Source of the DNA: Bacteroidota bacterium
GTDB taxonomy: Bacteria > Bacteroidota > Ignavibacteria > Ignavibacteriales > Ignavibacteriaceae
NCBI GenBank assembly: GCA_023406915.1
Contig: JAEXTR010000342.1
Location: 1 to 5,619, forward strand
Length of the DNA stretch: 5,619 nt
Direction of reading: 5' to 3'
Within the stretch, counting starts at the first letter, position 1, and each line of letters begins with the position of its first letter. A model generated the notes under the pieces. It ran no database searches, had not been told where the DNA came from, and was given only the letters and a program-made list of their open reading frames with translations. Position numbers and translations under genes: made by a program. Positions 1 through 5,567 of the stretch are shown here, piece after piece.

Positions 1-119
1 GTATGAAGGAAAGAGAAGAAGCAGGTGGCAGCCAGGATAATAAAAGGGATGACAGGCCGAAACGCTTCCGCCGCCCAAGAGAAGACAGACAGAATAATAA
101 ATCAGAGAATCAAGGATAA
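1..119 (+). CDS. rpsB: C-terminal tail of probable ribosomal protein S2 (5' end outside window)
   Basis: A frame open from the left edge (first full codon at position 3) runs 38 codons to a TAA at 117-119. The peptide is very hydrophilic: 21 of 38 residues are K, R, D or E, with R-rich stretches such as KRFRRPRED near residues 20-28, and no hydrophobic core. It looks like a disordered C-terminal extension rather than a folded domain. The call to S2 comes mainly from position: it ends 12 nt before tsf, and rpsB directly precedes tsf in most bacteria. Extended, charged S2 tails are known in several phyla. The conserved S2 fold is not in the window, so identity is inferred. The stop region overlaps the only candidate ribosome-binding purines for tsf, so the two genes are probably cotranscribed and possibly coupled. 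Confidence 0.7.
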   Translation, partial: MKEREEAGGSQDNKRDDRPKRFRRPREDRQNNKSENQG

Positions 120-131
120 GGCTTAGAAAAT

Positions 132-992
132 ATGTCAATTTCAGCAACTCAGGTAAAAGAATTACGCGATAAAACCGGTGCCGGTATGATGGACTGCAAG
201 AAAGCTCTTGCAGAAGCCAACGGCGACTTCGAAAAAGCAGTTGAAATCCTCCGTAAAAAGGGTGCTTCTATTGCTGCAAAACGGGCTGACCGCTCTGCCA
301 GTGAAGGCATTGTGCTCGCACGCGTTTCAGATGATAAGAAGAACGCCGTCATGGTGGAAGTGAACTGCGAAACCGATTTCGTGGCAAAATCAGACGATTT
401 TGTGAAATTTGCACAGTTAGTGCTTGATACCGTTGAGAAATCACAGGTTACCACCGTTGAAGAACTGATCAACTCCAGTGTTGAGGTGAAAAATGGTATC
501 GAAGAAACCATGGGTAAAGTTGGCGAAAAAACTGAAATCTCCCGCTTCACCCGCGTATCCTCTGAAGATGGTATCATCGTTGATTATATACACCCCGGCT
601 CACGCCTTGGCGTACTCATTCAGCTCAGCCAGGTTCCTGCTGAACATGCCGCCGCTTTTTATACCTGCGGCAGAGATCTTGCAATGCAGGTTGCAGCTAT
701 GAACCCTGTGTCTGTCAGCCGTGATGAAGTTCCTCAGGCTACCATCGATTCTGAACTCGAGATCTATAAAGAGCTCGCCAGAAAAGAAGGTAAACCCGAA
801 AATATGCTTGAGAAAATTTCTCAGGGCAGACTCAATAAGTACTTCCAGGAAAATTGTCTGCTCGAGCAGGTGTACACCAAGGATAACTCACTCACCGTAA
901 AAGAATATGTCGCTCAGGTGAATAAAGCCAGTGGCACAAACGCAACGGTCGTGAAGTTTACACGGTTCCAGTTGGGTGATTCATCCAAATAA
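132..992 (+). CDS. tsf: Translation elongation factor Ts (EF-Ts)
   Basis: EF-Ts is the cytoplasmic nucleotide exchange factor that releases GDP from EF-Tu. The 286-residue product matches the usual length (E. coli 283). Residues 1-54 are the N-terminal UBA-like helical module, with LRDKTGAGMMDCKKAL at 11-26. TDFVAKSDDF at 81-90 is the family signature; D82 and F83 correspond to the E. coli Asp80/Phe81 pair that enters the EF-Tu magnesium/switch region. The core and dimerisation parts follow: MQVAAMNP at 185-192, then GRLNKYFQENCLLEQVYTKD at 232-251, close to the canonical GR-NK-----CLLEQ-FVKD pattern. The ATG at 132 gives the conserved MSISATQVKELR start. Upstream purines (AAGG, 118-121) are a modest ribosome-binding site with a 10 nt spacer. 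The gene lies 12 nt after probable rpsB and is followed by an intrinsic terminator. Nothing is truncated or missing. Confidence 0.98.
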   Translation: MSISATQVKELRDKTGAGMMDCKKALAEANGDFEKAVEILRKKGASIAAKRADRSASEGIVLARVSDDKKNAVMVEVNCETDFVAKSDDFVKFAQLVLDTVEKSQVTTVEELINSSVEVKNGIEETMGKVGEKTEISRFTRVSSEDGIIVDYIHPGSRLGVLIQLSQVPAEHAAAFYTCGRDLAMQVAAMNPVSVSRDEVPQATIDSELEIYKELARKEGKPENMLEKISQGRLNKYFQENCLLEQVYTKDNSLTVKEYVAQVNKASGTNATVVKFTRFQLGDSSK

Positions 993-1009
993 TTCAGTTT
1001 CACTGACGA

Positions 1010-1041
1010 GGGGCACTTTTTTGAAGCGCCCCTTTTTTTTT
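1010..1041 (+). terminator. Intrinsic terminator after tsf
   Basis: GGGGC (1010-1014) pairs with GCCCC (1028-1032). After a single A/C mismatch, CTT (1016-1018) pairs with AAG (1024-1026), closing a small T-rich loop. Nine T residues follow at 1033-1041. This is a textbook rho-independent terminator for rightward transcription. The reverse strand has no matching T-run, so it is one-directional. It fills most of the 68-nt tsf-pyrH gap and ends 19 nt before the pyrH ATG. Confidence 0.9.
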
Positions 1042-1050
1042 CACTTTTTT

Positions 1051-1055
1051 GAAGG
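1051..1055 (+). promoter_or_regulatory. Ribosome-binding site that decides the pyrH start
   Basis: GAAGG ends 5 nt before the ATG at 1061. The alternative in-frame TTG at 1049 would place this motif inside the coding region. It would also start translation only 7 nt after the terminator T-run, with no Shine-Dalgarno of its own. The ATG at 1061 is therefore preferred. Confidence 0.75.
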
Positions 1056-1060
1056 TTGCT

Positions 1061-1777
1061 ATGTCAAGTCTGAAGTATAAACGGCTGCTGCTCAAACTGA
1101 GTGGTGAATCTCTGATGGGGACCAAAGGCGGAGGGATCGACCCTAAAGTGCTCGATTTTTTCTCAGAAGAAATTAAAAAGGTACACGATATCGGCGTCCA
1201 GCTTGGGATCGTGATCGGCGGCGGAAATATCTTCCGTGGCCTGAACGCTGCTGATCAGGGTATTGACCGCGTCACTGGCGATATGATGGGCATGCTGGCT
1301 ACCATGATCAATTCCCTCGCCCTTCAGAACGCTATTGAGAAAAAAGGGATATTTACACGTTTGATGAGTGCCGTAAAAATGGAAGAAATGGCTGAACCCT
1401 ATATCCGCCGCAGAGCAATACGGCACCTTGAAAAAGGTCGGGTTGTGATCTTCGGTGCTGGTACAGGCCACCCATACTTCAGCACGGATACCGCAGCTGC
1501 ACTCCGTGCAGTGGAGATTAACGCCGATGCGATCATCAAAGGTACACGTGTGGATGGTGTGTATGATAAAGACCCTGAAAAGCATGCTGACGCCTTGAAG
1601 TATGATCACATCTCCTATATCGACATCCTGAAACTCAATCTCCGCGTGATGGACCTGACCTCTGTTAGTCTCTGCCAGGAGAACAAACTCCCGATGGTAG
1701 TATTCAACATGGATATCCCCGGGAATTTACTCAAACTTGTTACTGGTGATGCCGTCGGCACAGTGATACAGGATTAG
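1061..1777 (+). CDS. pyrH: Uridylate kinase (UMP kinase)
   Basis: PyrH phosphorylates UMP to UDP with ATP in pyrimidine nucleotide synthesis. It is a cytoplasmic hexamer of the amino-acid kinase fold, unrelated to eukaryotic UMP kinases. The 238-residue product is the expected size (E. coli 241). With the ATG at 1061 it begins MSSLKYKRLLLKLSGESLMG, matching the family start. KLSGE at 12-16 and VIGGGNIFRG at 51-60 form the phosphate-binding glycine loops. DRVTGDMMGMLATMIN at 69-84 is the UMP-binding and subunit-contact helix region. GAGTGHPYFSTDTAAALRA at 132-150 and GTRVDGVYDKDP at 161-172 complete the UMP and ATP sites. No key motif is missing. A good Shine-Dalgarno precedes it. Its transcription must come from read-through of the terminator just upstream or from a promoter inside tsf; I see no clear promoter in the gap. 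frr follows 51 nt later. Confidence 0.97.
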   Translation: MSSLKYKRLLLKLSGESLMGTKGGGIDPKVLDFFSEEIKKVHDIGVQLGIVIGGGNIFRGLNAADQGIDRVTGDMMGMLATMINSLALQNAIEKKGIFTRLMSAVKMEEMAEPYIRRRAIRHLEKGRVVIFGAGTGHPYFSTDTAAALRAVEINADAIIKGTRVDGVYDKDPEKHADALKYDHISYIDILKLNLRVMDLTSVSLCQENKLPMVVFNMDIPGNLLKLVTGDAVGTVIQD

Positions 1778-1828
1778 GAAATCTTCATTATTTTTAAGTA
1801 CTGATTTTTTACAGATTATGAGGATCTA

Positions 1829-2383
1829 ATGGAAACAATCGTTAATGATGCCAAAAACCGGATGGATAAAACTATCGAAGCGCTCCGTTCTGAACTTGTC
1901 CGCGTAAGAACCGGCAAGGCTACTACAGCCCTCCTCGATACTGTCAAGGTTGATTATTATGGTAGCGTTATGCCCATTAACCAGGTAGCTAATGTAACCG
2001 TACTTGATGCCCATACTCTTTCAGTCACCCCCTGGGATAAATCCATGGTGCAGGCTGTGGATAAGGCAATCCTTTCTGCTGACCTGGGTCTCAACCCGAT
2101 CAGTGATGGTACGAATCTGAAAATCCCTATTCCCCCCCTCACGGAAGAAAGAAGAAACGAATTCGTGAAACTGATCAAAAAGTTCGGGGAAGATGCCAAA
2201 GTCGCTATCCGTAATGTGCGCCGTGATGCAAATGAACACCTGAAAAGAAAACAGAAAAATGATAAACTCTCTGAAGACCTCCTGAAAGAACAGGAGGATA
2301 AGGTGCAGAAAATGACTGATCAGCACATTACAATGATCGATGATATCCTCAAGCACAAAGAAAAGGAAATTATGGCAGTCTGA
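1829..2383 (+). CDS. frr: Ribosome recycling factor (RRF)
   Basis: RRF works with EF-G to split the post-termination ribosome so that subunits can be reused. The product has 184 residues (E. coli 185). It has the tRNA-shaped two-domain layout: domain I is a three-helix bundle made by residues 1-28 and about 106-184, and domain II is a beta-rich insert at about 31-104. Diagnostic motifs are RMDKTIEALRSEL at 11-23, VRTGKA at 26-31, SADLGLNP at 83-90, IPPLTEERR at 101-109 and RNVRRDAN at 128-135. The last contains the arginine pair that contacts 23S rRNA in the E. coli protein. The start is fixed by GAGG at 1820-1823, 5 nt before the ATG. It lies 51 nt after pyrH with no hairpin between them, so the two are probably cotranscribed. 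A long terminator follows. Confidence 0.98.
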   Translation: METIVNDAKNRMDKTIEALRSELVRVRTGKATTALLDTVKVDYYGSVMPINQVANVTVLDAHTLSVTPWDKSMVQAVDKAILSADLGLNPISDGTNLKIPIPPLTEERRNEFVKLIKKFGEDAKVAIRNVRRDANEHLKRKQKNDKLSEDLLKEQEDKVQKMTDQHITMIDDILKHKEKEIMAV

Positions 2384-2407
2384 CGATTCAGGTTCTGCAA
2401 CTATTCG

Positions 2408-2477
2408 AAAGAGGCTGTCTCAGGCACCGGAACCCTGATTTACTGTTCCGGACTCGGGACATCCTCTTTTCTTTTTT
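2408..2477 (+). terminator. Long two-part intrinsic terminator after frr
   Basis: AAAGAGG (2408-2414) pairs with CCTCTTT (2463-2469). After a C/T mismatch, TGTCTC (2416-2421) pairs with GGGACA (2456-2461), including one U-G wobble. Above an internal loop, CCGGAAC (2427-2433) pairs perfectly with GTTCCGG (2445-2451) around an 11-nt loop. The downstream arm runs into a T-rich tail that reaches 2477 (four T, one C, six T). The structure is longer than a typical terminator. It occupies most of the 113-nt gap before the lipoprotein gene and ends 19 nt before that gene's ATG. Confidence 0.88.
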
Positions 2478-2496
2478 CATTCTTTGGTATAACATT

Positions 2497-3108
2497 ATGA
2501 AACAAATTATCGCTCTCTCAACACTTCTGCTCCTCCTTCTCATTTCAGGATGCGGTGAGAACGGGAAGCCGGGTTCACCGGGTAACGACCAACCCGTTAC
2601 TTCACTCACTCTGAAGGAAAAGGTGCGGTTGATCTATGGAGATATCTTTGATACCCTTCTGGTTGAGCGTACAGATAAGAATGAGTCGGAATCAGTGATA
2701 GGCGGCCGCTCCTTTAATTCGGTAAAGGAATATGGGGTGAAGTTTACGGCATTCACCAATAAGAGGGAACAGGTACAGGTACACTATCGTACACCGCTTT
2801 TAGAGGGTCAGGTCAGGGAAGGTGAAACCTTTTTCCGCGACTTTTCCGGTATCCCCTATAAGATTCTTGTCTATTCAACCGGTTCATACTTTTATGGTAA
2901 CTCCGGTGGTGAGGTTTTTCTCTATCTTATTGACTTCGCAAAAAAACGAACCTATGCAAGCCATTACGGCTTTGATATGGATAACGAGGCGAAACTCTAC
3001 ATTGATACCAGACTGCAGAATAAGGAGATGATTAACTTTATTACTGCTTATTTCCGGACAGATTTCCCCCCATTCCAGGTGGTAAACAGAGACTTTGAAG
3101 CATATTAG
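2497..3108 (+). CDS. Predicted envelope lipoprotein of unknown function
   Basis: I do not recognise this 203-residue protein. It starts with a lipoprotein signal: MKQ, a hydrophobic run (residues 4-16) and the lipobox I-S-G-C with the acceptor cysteine at residue 19. A Gly/Pro/Asn linker follows (20-33, GENGKPGSPG...), then a soluble domain of about 170 residues. The domain's first part has charged helical-looking segments (38-60). Its second half is rich in Tyr and Phe with alternating hydrophobic patterns typical of beta strands (YKILVYSTGSYFYG at 121-134, VFLYLIDF at 140-147). There is no second cysteine and no transmembrane segment after the signal. It is probably anchored in the periplasm-facing or surface leaflet of an envelope membrane. 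The ATG at 2497 lacks a Shine-Dalgarno but is the only start that gives the whole signal. Its last 14 nt overlap the next gene, an Omp85 protein, so an accessory role for that protein is a reasonable guess and no more. Confidence 0.85.
   Translation: MKQIIALSTLLLLLLISGCGENGKPGSPGNDQPVTSLTLKEKVRLIYGDIFDTLLVERTDKNESESVIGGRSFNSVKEYGVKFTAFTNKREQVQVHYRTPLLEGQVREGETFFRDFSGIPYKILVYSTGSYFYGNSGGEVFLYLIDFAKKRTYASHYGFDMDNEAKLYIDTRLQNKEMINFITAYFRTDFPPFQVVNRDFEAY
3077..3082 (+). promoter_or_regulatory. Probable ribosome-binding site for the TTG-started Omp85 gene
   Basis: AGGTGG, one base from the ideal AGGAGG, lies 12 nt before the TTG at 3095, inside the end of the lipoprotein gene. The spacing is longer than ideal, which suggests weak independent initiation helped by ribosomes terminating at 3108. 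The frame has a TAA at 3083-3085, so the start cannot lie further upstream, and the signal peptide would be lost with any ATG downstream. Confidence 0.5.
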
Positions 3109-5110
3109 CCACATACTGCTTTTTCTTTTGCTCCTTACGTCATGTTCAATAGTAGCTCAGACGGATGAACACGAAGAATGGAGTAACGAACTACAATCTA
3201 TCCAGTTCGTGGGGAATAATTCATTCTCCTCCGGTGAACTCCAGACGGTGATTGTGTCTCAGGAGACTCCACCCGGTATATGGCAGTTTCTTGAAAAATA
3301 CACTCCAATAGGAAAAGGTCCCGTTTACTTTGATAGCAGCAATATCCAGATTGATGTAGAGGCACTGCAGACGTTTTACCGGGAAAGGGGCTACTTTGAA
3401 ACCCGTATTGAATACGCAGTACAGCATAGTAAAGCCGGATACGCCCTGATTTATAACATCAATGAGGGTGTCCCATCCCGGTTCAGAAAGATTGAATTCT
3501 TCGGATTTGAGAAATACCCGGCGCGATATCGGTGGAGACTCGATAATCTCTTTCGTCCCGATACTACAGCGCTTTACAACCAGCAATCTGTGAAACAGAA
3601 AATCGATGAAGCCATATATCTCCTGGTAAATGACGGTTTTATGTATGCAAAGTCTGATAGTACCCTCATCATCATGGATACAGCAGATTACAGGGTTGAT
3701 TGTAAACTCTACTTTTCCACCGGAAATTTGTATCATATCTCGGGTGTGGATATAGAAAAAAGTGGTCCGGGTGAATCCTCCGTTGAGGAAGGGATGCTTC
3801 GCAGACTGGTGAACATAGACTCACTGGAAGTGTACAATCTCTCTAAAATTCGTCAGGCGCAGGTGCGTCTCTACCGTACTGGACTATTCTCCAGCGTGCA
3901 GCTCGCCCCGAATATCGCACAGGCTACCGATTCAACAGTCCCGGTGCTCCTGACCGGTGTTGTAGGAGAAATGAACGAAATGGGGCCCGAACTCCTCCTC
4001 AATAACCGCCAGAATGCGCTGAACATTGGTCTGGGTCTTGGATACACACGCAAGAACTTTTTTGGTGAGGCGCGCAGATTCTCCATTGAAGGTGCTATTG
4101 CTTTGCAGGACCTCTTCTCACTTGATTACGGTAAATTCGGTGATTTTTTCTCTATCGACGATCAGGGGGTTGCAGGCTATACATCGCTCAGGGCGACCAT
4201 CGAGCAGCCCTTTATGTTTAACCTTCCTGTAACCGGCAGACTTGAGTTCGGGTACGAACTCCAGAAACTCCAGGTATTTAACGCTCTGCAATATCAGTCG
4301 CTATTACGGTTCGATTTTGAATTGCCTGTACATACATTCCTCAACTTTATCAGCGCTTATTACCGCTTTAACTATGTAGAATTTGCCTTCCCTGCACTTC
4401 GGTCGGTGCGCTTTAAGAATTTCATCGCAGGGTTGGGATTCGATTTTCGTGCTCAGCATGCAAATAATCTGATCTTTCCAACCGGAGGATATAATTTCAG
4501 TGCTGTGGTAGAGGAAGGCAACCTGATCCCTTACCTTCTCTCTTACGTGAATGAATCACTGTACGATAATTTCTCATTCACAAAACTCCAGCTCAGTGCA
4601 TCTGCATTTATGTCGCTGAATGCTTCAAAAAGTCTGATTTTTGCGTCAAAGCTTCGCGCAGGTACCATCAATATGATTGAGGGGAACCCTGGTGATATTC
4701 CGGTCACGAATCTGTTCTTTGTGGGTGGCAGTAACTCTGTAAGAGGATGGAAGGCACGGGAGCTGGGCCCCCAAACAGTTGACTCCAGCAATATTAGTAC
4801 TGTGGTAAACTATATTTCCGGCGGCAGATTTATGCTTGAAGGGAGTCTCGAACTGCGCTATAAACCACTGGAAAACATTGGTGCAGCCCTGTTCATTGAT
4901 GCGGGCAACGCCTGGCGGGAAATCAGTGATTTCAAACCTGAAGAGGTTGCCGTTGCAGTTGGTTTCGGTTTCCGCTTCTATACTCAGATCCTCGCATTCC
5001 GTCTCGATTTCGGTATCCGGGCAATTGATCCTGATGACCTTCGCAGTGTCTTTAAAAAACCTTTCTTTGATGTGCTTCAGGTACATTTTGGTATCGGTGA
5101 GGCATTCTGA
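3095..5110 (+). CDS. Omp85-family outer membrane protein, TamA/TamL-like (POTRA domains plus beta-barrel)
   Basis: Proteins of this family insert beta-barrel or autotransporter-type proteins into the outer membrane. The 671-residue product has a signal peptide with a lipobox, L-T-S-C, cysteine at residue 17. POTRA-like domains follow: about 34-126 (IQFVGNNSFSSGEL; FYRERGYFE at 94-102), 129-211 (IEFFGFE; LVNDGFMYA at 177-185) and 213-290 (ISGVDIEKS; LYRTGLFSSVQL at 259-270). The barrel begins near 309 with GLGLGYTRKNFFGEARRFSI at 312-331. VRGW at 549-552 is the conserved loop-6 arginine motif. The protein ends in Phe (VHFGIGEAF), as expected of an outer-membrane beta-signal. About 363 barrel residues suit 16 strands. 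Three POTRAs and this length fit TamA better than BamA (five POTRAs, 800 or more residues). The lipobox fits TamL, the lipidated form of Bacteroidetes/Chlorobi. A plain signal-peptidase I site (A-Q-T, 21-23) is the alternative. No tamB partner is visible. Family assignment is firm; the TamL subtype is tentative. Confidence 0.9.
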   Translation: MKHISHILLFLLLLTSCSIVAQTDEHEEWSNELQSIQFVGNNSFSSGELQTVIVSQETPPGIWQFLEKYTPIGKGPVYFDSSNIQIDVEALQTFYRERGYFETRIEYAVQHSKAGYALIYNINEGVPSRFRKIEFFGFEKYPARYRWRLDNLFRPDTTALYNQQSVKQKIDEAIYLLVNDGFMYAKSDSTLIIMDTADYRVDCKLYFSTGNLYHISGVDIEKSGPGESSVEEGMLRRLVNIDSLEVYNLSKIRQAQVRLYRTGLFSSVQLAPNIAQATDSTVPVLLTGVVGEMNEMGPELLLNNRQNALNIGLGLGYTRKNFFGEARRFSIEGAIALQDLFSLDYGKFGDFFSIDDQGVAGYTSLRATIEQPFMFNLPVTGRLEFGYELQKLQVFNALQYQSLLRFDFELPVHTFLNFISAYYRFNYVEFAFPALRSVRFKNFIAGLGFDFRAQHANNLIFPTGGYNFSAVVEEGNLIPYLLSYVNESLYDNFSFTKLQLSASAFMSLNASKSLIFASKLRAGTINMIEGNPGDIPVTNLFFVGGSNSVRGWKARELGPQTVDSSNISTVVNYISGGRFMLEGSLELRYKPLENIGAALFIDAGNAWREISDFKPEEVAVAVGFGFRFYTQILAFRLDFGIRAIDPDDLRSVFKKPFFDVLQVHFGIGEAF

Positions 5111-5240
5111 TCACAAGGTGTGCCTGATCGTCACCTGACAAATAATTGCTGAATGAATCGCCTACCACAATCTGGTGAAACACCTATTACCAGCATTTTC
5201 GCCGATTTTCAGCCAAAAACGAAGCCCGAAAAAATAACCC

Positions 5241-5269
5241 TTGACTTTCGATAATATCCACTTTATGTT
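5241..5269 (+). promoter_or_regulatory. Predicted sigma70-type promoter
   Basis: TTGACT (5241-5246, five of six consensus bases) and TATGTT (5264-5269, four of six) are separated by exactly 17 nt. This predicts a start near A5276. An overlapping alternative is an extended -10, TG-T-TAAAAT (5266-5274), which would start near 5281 but lacks a properly spaced -35. It does not resemble the TAnnTTTG promoters of typical Bacteroidetes, so the host may use a more classical sigma factor. Confidence 0.6.
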
Positions 5270-5308
5270 AAAATCAATAAAAATTTATGGTATTTCTAAG
5301 TTCTACTT

Positions 5309-5323
5309 TTTTATTTTATTTTA
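5309..5323 (+). repeat. TTTTA pentamer repeated three times
   Basis: Three perfect tandem TTTTA copies at 5309-5313, 5314-5318 and 5319-5323, preceded by two more T. The stretch lies about 35-50 nt into the predicted transcript. It may be simple AT-rich sequence or a U-rich single-stranded landing site for an RNA-binding protein. Confidence 0.7.
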
Positions 5324-5376
5324 TTGAATATCATAATGCACATCACTCAAAATATTTGGCTCCGTTTCTTTCCTGA

Positions 5377-5400
5377 GTCTCTCCGAAGAGACGCTTTTTT
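5377..5400 (+). terminator. Intrinsic terminator about 125 nt after the predicted promoter
   Basis: GTCTCT (5377-5382) pairs perfectly with AGAGAC (5387-5392) around a CCGA loop, followed by GC and six T (5395-5400). The stem is short but half GC with a compact loop and a proper T-run. It points rightward, the same direction as the promoter at 5241. Confidence 0.72.
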
Positions 5401-5407
5401 CCTGTGC

Positions 5408-5428
5408 CTGAACTATTGTTCTGTTCAG
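5408..5428. repeat. Perfect 6-bp inverted repeat just after the terminator
   Basis: CTGAAC (5408-5413) and GTTCAG (5423-5428) form a perfect stem with a 9-nt loop. An alternative tighter hairpin pairs GAAC (5410-5413) with GTTC (5418-5421). There is no T-run, so it is not a terminator. Confidence 0.45.
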
Positions 5429-5519
5429 TCGCAAGTACTCTCTGAATCATTTCCGGTATCCCGCATATTACTTAGTCATTCTCATAACGACCGTTCAAAC
5501 TTTCAGACAATAAAATACG

Positions 5520-5559
5520 AATCTCTTAACAGAATCATTGTTTACAATTTGTTGAGATT
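5520..5559. repeat. Nested inverted repeat, possible operator or RNA hairpin
   Basis: AATCTC (5520-5525) pairs with GAGATT (5554-5559). After a TT bulge, AAC (5528-5530) pairs with GTT (5551-5553). Inside, ATTGT (5537-5541) mirrors ACAAT (5544-5548) across a TT centre. The element overlaps a weak promoter-like pair, TTGTTT (5538-5543) and TATAAG (5562-5567) with an 18-nt spacer. If that promoter is real, the inner palindrome sits on its -35. Confidence 0.4.
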
Positions 5560-5567
5560 AATATAAG
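5538..5567 (+). promoter_or_regulatory. Weak candidate promoter for a gene beyond the right edge
   Basis: TTGTTT (5538-5543) and TATAAG (5562-5567, five of six -10 consensus bases) are 18 nt apart in AT-rich sequence where chance matches are common. It would start transcription near 5574. Support is weak. Confidence 0.25.

Larger units (their letters stand above)
5276..5400 (+). ncRNA. Candidate small RNA or attenuated 5' leader
   Basis: A transcript from the predicted promoter would start near 5276 and end at the hairpin and T-run at 5377-5400, about 125 nt. It is U-rich in its first half (the TTTTA repeats at 5309-5323) and ends in a stable stem. That layout is shared by trans-acting small RNAs and by terminator-controlled leaders. 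No known RNA family is recognised. A start-stop frame from the ATG at 5336 crosses the hairpin, but it has no ribosome-binding site, so this is not called a gene. Confidence 0.3.

Noticed and set aside
149..577. A 142-codon frame on the minus strand inside tsf
   Set aside because: It is fully antisense to the conserved EF-Ts coding sequence, and its Ser/Thr-rich product is a by-product of tsf codon use.
1049..1060. An upstream TTG start for pyrH adding four residues
   Set aside because: It would start 7 nt after a terminator T-run without a Shine-Dalgarno, while GAAGG is ideally spaced for the ATG at 1061.
2488..2493. TATAAC as a -10 box for the lipoprotein gene
   Set aside because: It matches the -10 consensus well but would start transcription within the start codon at 2497, and there is no acceptable -35 in the terminator sequence upstream.
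3221..3736. A 171-codon frame on the minus strand inside the POTRA region
   Set aside because: The opposite strand encodes recognisable POTRA repeats, and no ribosome-binding site or known domain supports this frame.
4646..5086. A 146-codon frame on the minus strand inside the Omp85 gene
   Set aside because: It is antisense to the barrel region with its conserved VRGW and C-terminal motifs. The product is rich in Cys, Glu and Thr without pattern, as expected of a shadow frame.
3095..5110. BamA as the identity of the Omp85 protein
   Set aside because: BamA normally has five POTRA domains and over 800 residues. I can place only three here, and the lipobox is not a BamA feature.
5116..5136. 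AGGTG/CACCT hairpin as a terminator for the Omp85 gene
   Set aside because: The stem has only 5 bp with an 11-nt loop and no T-run, and an overlapping GATCA/TGATC pairing competes with it.
5324..5566. An 80-codon frame starting at TTG (or 76 codons from the ATG at 5336)
   Set aside because: It has no ribosome-binding site, runs through a terminator and two inverted repeats, lies in AT-rich sequence, and its product resembles no protein I know. A leader-peptide role for its first part is mentioned only as speculation.
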